In this document: positions 61,873-64,000 of the stretch, piece by piece | Numbering within the stretch: the first letter of the stretch is position 1 | Layout: every line of letters begins with the position of its first letter | Assembly: GCF_013141915.1 (NCBI RefSeq) | Contig: NZ_SROX01000017.1 | Location: 1 to 64,000 of the forward strand | Source: Cupriavidus necator | GTDB taxonomy: Bacteria; Pseudomonadota; Gammaproteobacteria; Burkholderiales; Burkholderiaceae | Length of the DNA: 64,000 nt | Reading direction: 5' to 3' | The notes under the pieces: model-generated | Seen by the model: only the letters and a program-made list of their open reading frames with translations | The model's database searches: none | Told to the model about the DNA's origin: nothing | Program-made: the position numbers and the translations under genes

Positions 61873-63183
61873 CTAGGTGCGCTCCGCGCGCCGGACGTCG
61901 TCGAGCCCCGCGGCCTCGACCTCAGGATTGGGTTCGCCGTCCCGGGTGGCGATCAACGCTTTCGGCGTCAGCGCGATCAAAGGCAGGATCAGGGCGTAGA
62001 CCACGGTGGTAGCGATCACGCAATATGTGAAACCATGCGCTGGACTGCTGCTGTAGATCGCTGAGCCCAGCAGATCGCCGGCCCTTGCCGACAACGCGAG
62101 CACGCCGTCCACCAGCATCATCAAGGTGCCTTGCAAGCCTGGCGGACACGACCGCATGGCAAGATCGAAGTATGCCGCGGTAGCTACACCGCCCATCAGC
62201 CCGATCGGCGCTGCCAATGCAAGAGCGAGGTCGGCCGACTGAATGAATGCCAGCGGAATCATCTGTGGCACAGCGATGACCGTTCCCCACCACAGCAACT
62301 TGTTCAGCGCGACTTTCTTGCACAGGAAGCCATACAGCAAGAAAGTCGGGATAAAGGCAGCGGCAAAGATCCCGTTATAGAACGAGTAAACCGAATCCGA
62401 CGCATGCAGTTCATTGGCCAGGTAGAACTGCAAGGGCGTGGCCGAGCCTGGCGCAAAGTTCCACAGGAAGCAGATCAGCACCGCCGGATAAACGGCCTTA
62501 TGCCTGACCAGCCGCCGGACGTTGCCAAGGAAATCCGCACCTCTGGCGGACGGCTTCTCATAGATATGGTCGAAGACGGAAACGGGCTTCCACAGCCCTA
62601 GCCCGGCCACCAATAAAGCCGCCATCGCCACCAGCAGGAACGCTTCTCTTGCAGCAAGATGATCGGAGATGTACCCGGAAGCGAAGGCTCCCGCCACCAC
62701 CGGGACGGAGCCGACCACGTTCAACAGAGCGCTGAGGCGGCCTGACATGCGCTTTTCCTGGCCCACCAGCGCGATCAACCCCTGAAAGGCCGCGGCGACG
62801 AAGCGGGACGAGACCATCGCCAGCAGCATCCCGATCACCAGTCCCGCGTATGAGAAACCGGAAAATGCGATCCAGATGAATGCTGCCGCGGTTGCCGGAG
62901 CAAAAATCAGGAAGAAGCCGCGATCCCGCAATCCCAGCGGGTCCCATTGGTCGCGCGCAAGGCCGAAAGCGAACGCAACATACACCGGGATGCCGGTCAC
63001 CAGTCGGAATACCGAGATCTGCGTCGCCGTCGCATTCAGCTGGTTCTTCAGTATGTACGAGGTCTGTATATCGACCAGGTAACCGGCCGGTGTCCCCAGG
63101 GCGATGCACAGGGTCAGGCAACCGAAGTACAGCAGGGTTCGGTCATTGTTCCCTGGACCATGACAACCTGAGGTGGCCAGCAT
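61873..63183 (-). CDS. MFS transporter
   Basis: A 436-residue inner-membrane protein with about 12 hydrophobic segments in two halves and a central cytosolic loop (SVFDHIYEKPSARGADFL). The family is major facilitator; the first half has FRLVTGIPVYVAFAFGLARD, unusual for the common drug or sugar exporters and somewhat like the folate-biopterin transporter group, so the substrate is open. The ATG at 63183 was chosen as the start of the first helix-containing segment; the frame is open to 63267. It is intact, unlike the neighbouring MFS remnant. Confidence 0.8.
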   Translation of the reverse strand: MLATSGCHGPGNNDRTLLYFGCLTLCIALGTPAGYLVDIQTSYILKNQLNATATQISVFRLVTGIPVYVAFAFGLARDQWDPLGLRDRGFFLIFAPATAAAFIWIAFSGFSYAGLVIGMLLAMVSSRFVAAAFQGLIALVGQEKRMSGRLSALLNVVGSVPVVAGAFASGYISDHLAAREAFLLVAMAALLVAGLGLWKPVSVFDHIYEKPSARGADFLGNVRRLVRHKAVYPAVLICFLWNFAPGSATPLQFYLANELHASDSVYSFYNGIFAAAFIPTFLLYGFLCKKVALNKLLWWGTVIAVPQMIPLAFIQSADLALALAAPIGLMGGVATAAYFDLAMRSCPPGLQGTLMMLVDGVLALSARAGDLLGSAIYSSSPAHGFTYCVIATTVVYALILPLIALTPKALIATRDGEPNPEVEAAGLDDVRRAERT

Positions 63184-63663
63184 TTTCGTGGCTCGACAGC
63201 GAGACTGGTTCGGCGAGTTGCACGGCGGAATGGCGGTTCCGAAAATCGCCTCGAGCGACCTGCCCAAGCGGGCGTCTGCCCGGTCCGACGCTACTGTCAG
63301 AGTAGGCGAAAATGGGATGGAATGTCCCCAGGGTCTGCCTCATTGCTGATAGGGAATCTCCGGGGTCTTGTTCAGCCTGCCCTCAGGGCCAGCGCGCTGG
63401 GCTTGTGTTTCTCGATATTGAATGGCAGCAACGCCGCCGCGTGGCAGGCGCCTGGCGGCACTGGACGGTCGCGGCCGCCCTCGCCCCGCCAGGCCTGCCC
63501 TCCTCCGCTATCGCTCGGGATGAGTTTACGGGACCATGCCGTCAGTGCGGCGCATGCTGAAGTCCGATCAGATCGAAATCCGGTTGCCACAACGTATTTT
63601 CTGCTAATTCAACACGTTATGGCAGCTTCCGATAGCTGGCGATAGTCCCGGCAGGTCCCGGCT
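63184..63663. other. 480-base gene-free region between the MFS gene and guaA
   Basis: No convincing gene on either strand; the open frames lack ribosome sites and family resemblance. No direct repeat of the guaA 3' end and no integrase remnant was recognised. Confidence 0.45.
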
Positions 63664-64000
63664 TCACTCCCACTCGATCGTCGCCGGCGGTTTCCCCGAC
63701 ACGTCATACACCACCCGGTTCAAACCCCGGACTTCGTTGATGATGCGGTTCGAGCAACGCCCCAGCAGCGCATACGGCAGGTGCGCCCAGTGCGCGGTCA
63801 TGAAGTCGGTGGTCTGCACGGCGCGCAGCGCAACGACGTAGTCATAGGTGCGGCCGTCGCCCATCACGCCGACCGACTTGACCGGCAGGAACACGGCGAA
63901 GGCCTGGCTGGTCAGGTCGTACCAGCTCTTGCCGACGTGCTCGGGCTCGCACAGGCCGGCTGCGGCGTCCTGTTCGGTGGCGATGGTCTTGCGCAGCTCT
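63664..64000 (-). CDS. guaA: GMP synthase (glutamine-hydrolysing), C-terminal part
   Basis: The minus-strand frame is open from the end of the window to a TGA at 63664-63666. It encodes the C-terminal dimerisation part of GuaA: FAVFLPVKSVGVMGDGRTYD, MTAHWAHLPYALLG and the highly conserved end KPPATIEWE. The enzyme aminates XMP to GMP with glutamine and ATP. The N-terminal amidotransferase and ATP-pyrophosphatase domains lie outside the window. The 3' end appears intact. Confidence 0.95.
   Translation of the reverse strand, partial: ELRKTIATEQDAAAGLCEPEHVGKSWYDLTSQAFAVFLPVKSVGVMGDGRTYDYVVALRAVQTTDFMTAHWAHLPYALLGRCSNRIINEVRGLNRVVYDVSGKPPATIEWE

Noticed and set aside
63312..63560. 82-codon open frame upstream of the MFS gene
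   Set aside because: Start context is poor and the composition is random; nothing conserved is recognisable.
63184..64000. Genomic island inserted at the 3' end of guaA
   Set aside because: guaA is a known integration site and a scrambled region lies nearby, but I found neither an integrase nor a direct repeat of the guaA end.

Overview
The window is high-GC proteobacterial DNA that looks like a betaproteobacterium of the Burkholderiaceae, most likely Cupriavidus or a close relative. This is inferred from gene content and order: a methylcitrate-cycle cluster with both AcnD/PrpF and PrpD, a PHA-granule phasin, a tadA-queD-queE neighbourhood and a colanic-acid-like exopolysaccharide locus. I ran no database search.

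Region by region: (1) 1-5566 is the end of prpC followed by acnD, prpF and prpD, for propionate breakdown, with a strong hairpin between prpC and acnD. (2) 5567-31080 is mostly housekeeping: periplasmic asparaginase, a CDF cation exporter, a hotdog thioesterase, a hicAB locus whose toxin gene is frameshifted, a DUF1289 protein, a MOSC protein and glutamine amidotransferase pair, penicillin acylase, aldehyde dehydrogenase, the ABC-F protein YbiT, LD-carboxypeptidase, TadA, QueD and QueE, several DUF proteins, a FAD/Rieske oxidoreductase, a PuuB-like oxidase next to homospermidine synthase, a secreted Gly/Ser/Thr-rich protein, a complete hipBA module preceded by an unusual repeat/operator region, and a tRNA-Asn/Gly/Thr cluster. 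(3) 31174-38214, all on the minus strand, holds an exported alpha/beta hydrolase and two paralogous proteins of unknown function that bracket an outer-membrane barrel protein and a lipoprotein.

(4) 38816-57410 is a Wzx/Wzy-type exopolysaccharide locus built from two convergent operons. The left (+) operon encodes the initiating undecaprenyl-phosphate sugar transferase, a WcaI-like glycosyltransferase, a WcaF-like acetyltransferase and a GT2 enzyme. The right (-) operon runs wza-wzb-wzc-manC-gmd-fcl-wzy-wzx-pyruvyltransferase-GT4 and ends in an exported beta-helix protein. The two operons meet at one CTAG that supplies both stop codons. Together they predict a fucose-containing, acetylated and pyruvylated polymer made on undecaprenyl phosphate and exported through Wza/Wzc. 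galU and uppP follow immediately and plausibly supply UDP-glucose and recycle the lipid carrier.

(5) 59829-64000 contains a phasin, a small unknown gene, a rearrangement scar joining the 3' parts of a phosphotransferase gene and an MFS gene 5'-to-5', an intact MFS transporter, and the 3' end of guaA. No CRISPR array, rRNA, insertion sequence or prophage was recognised.
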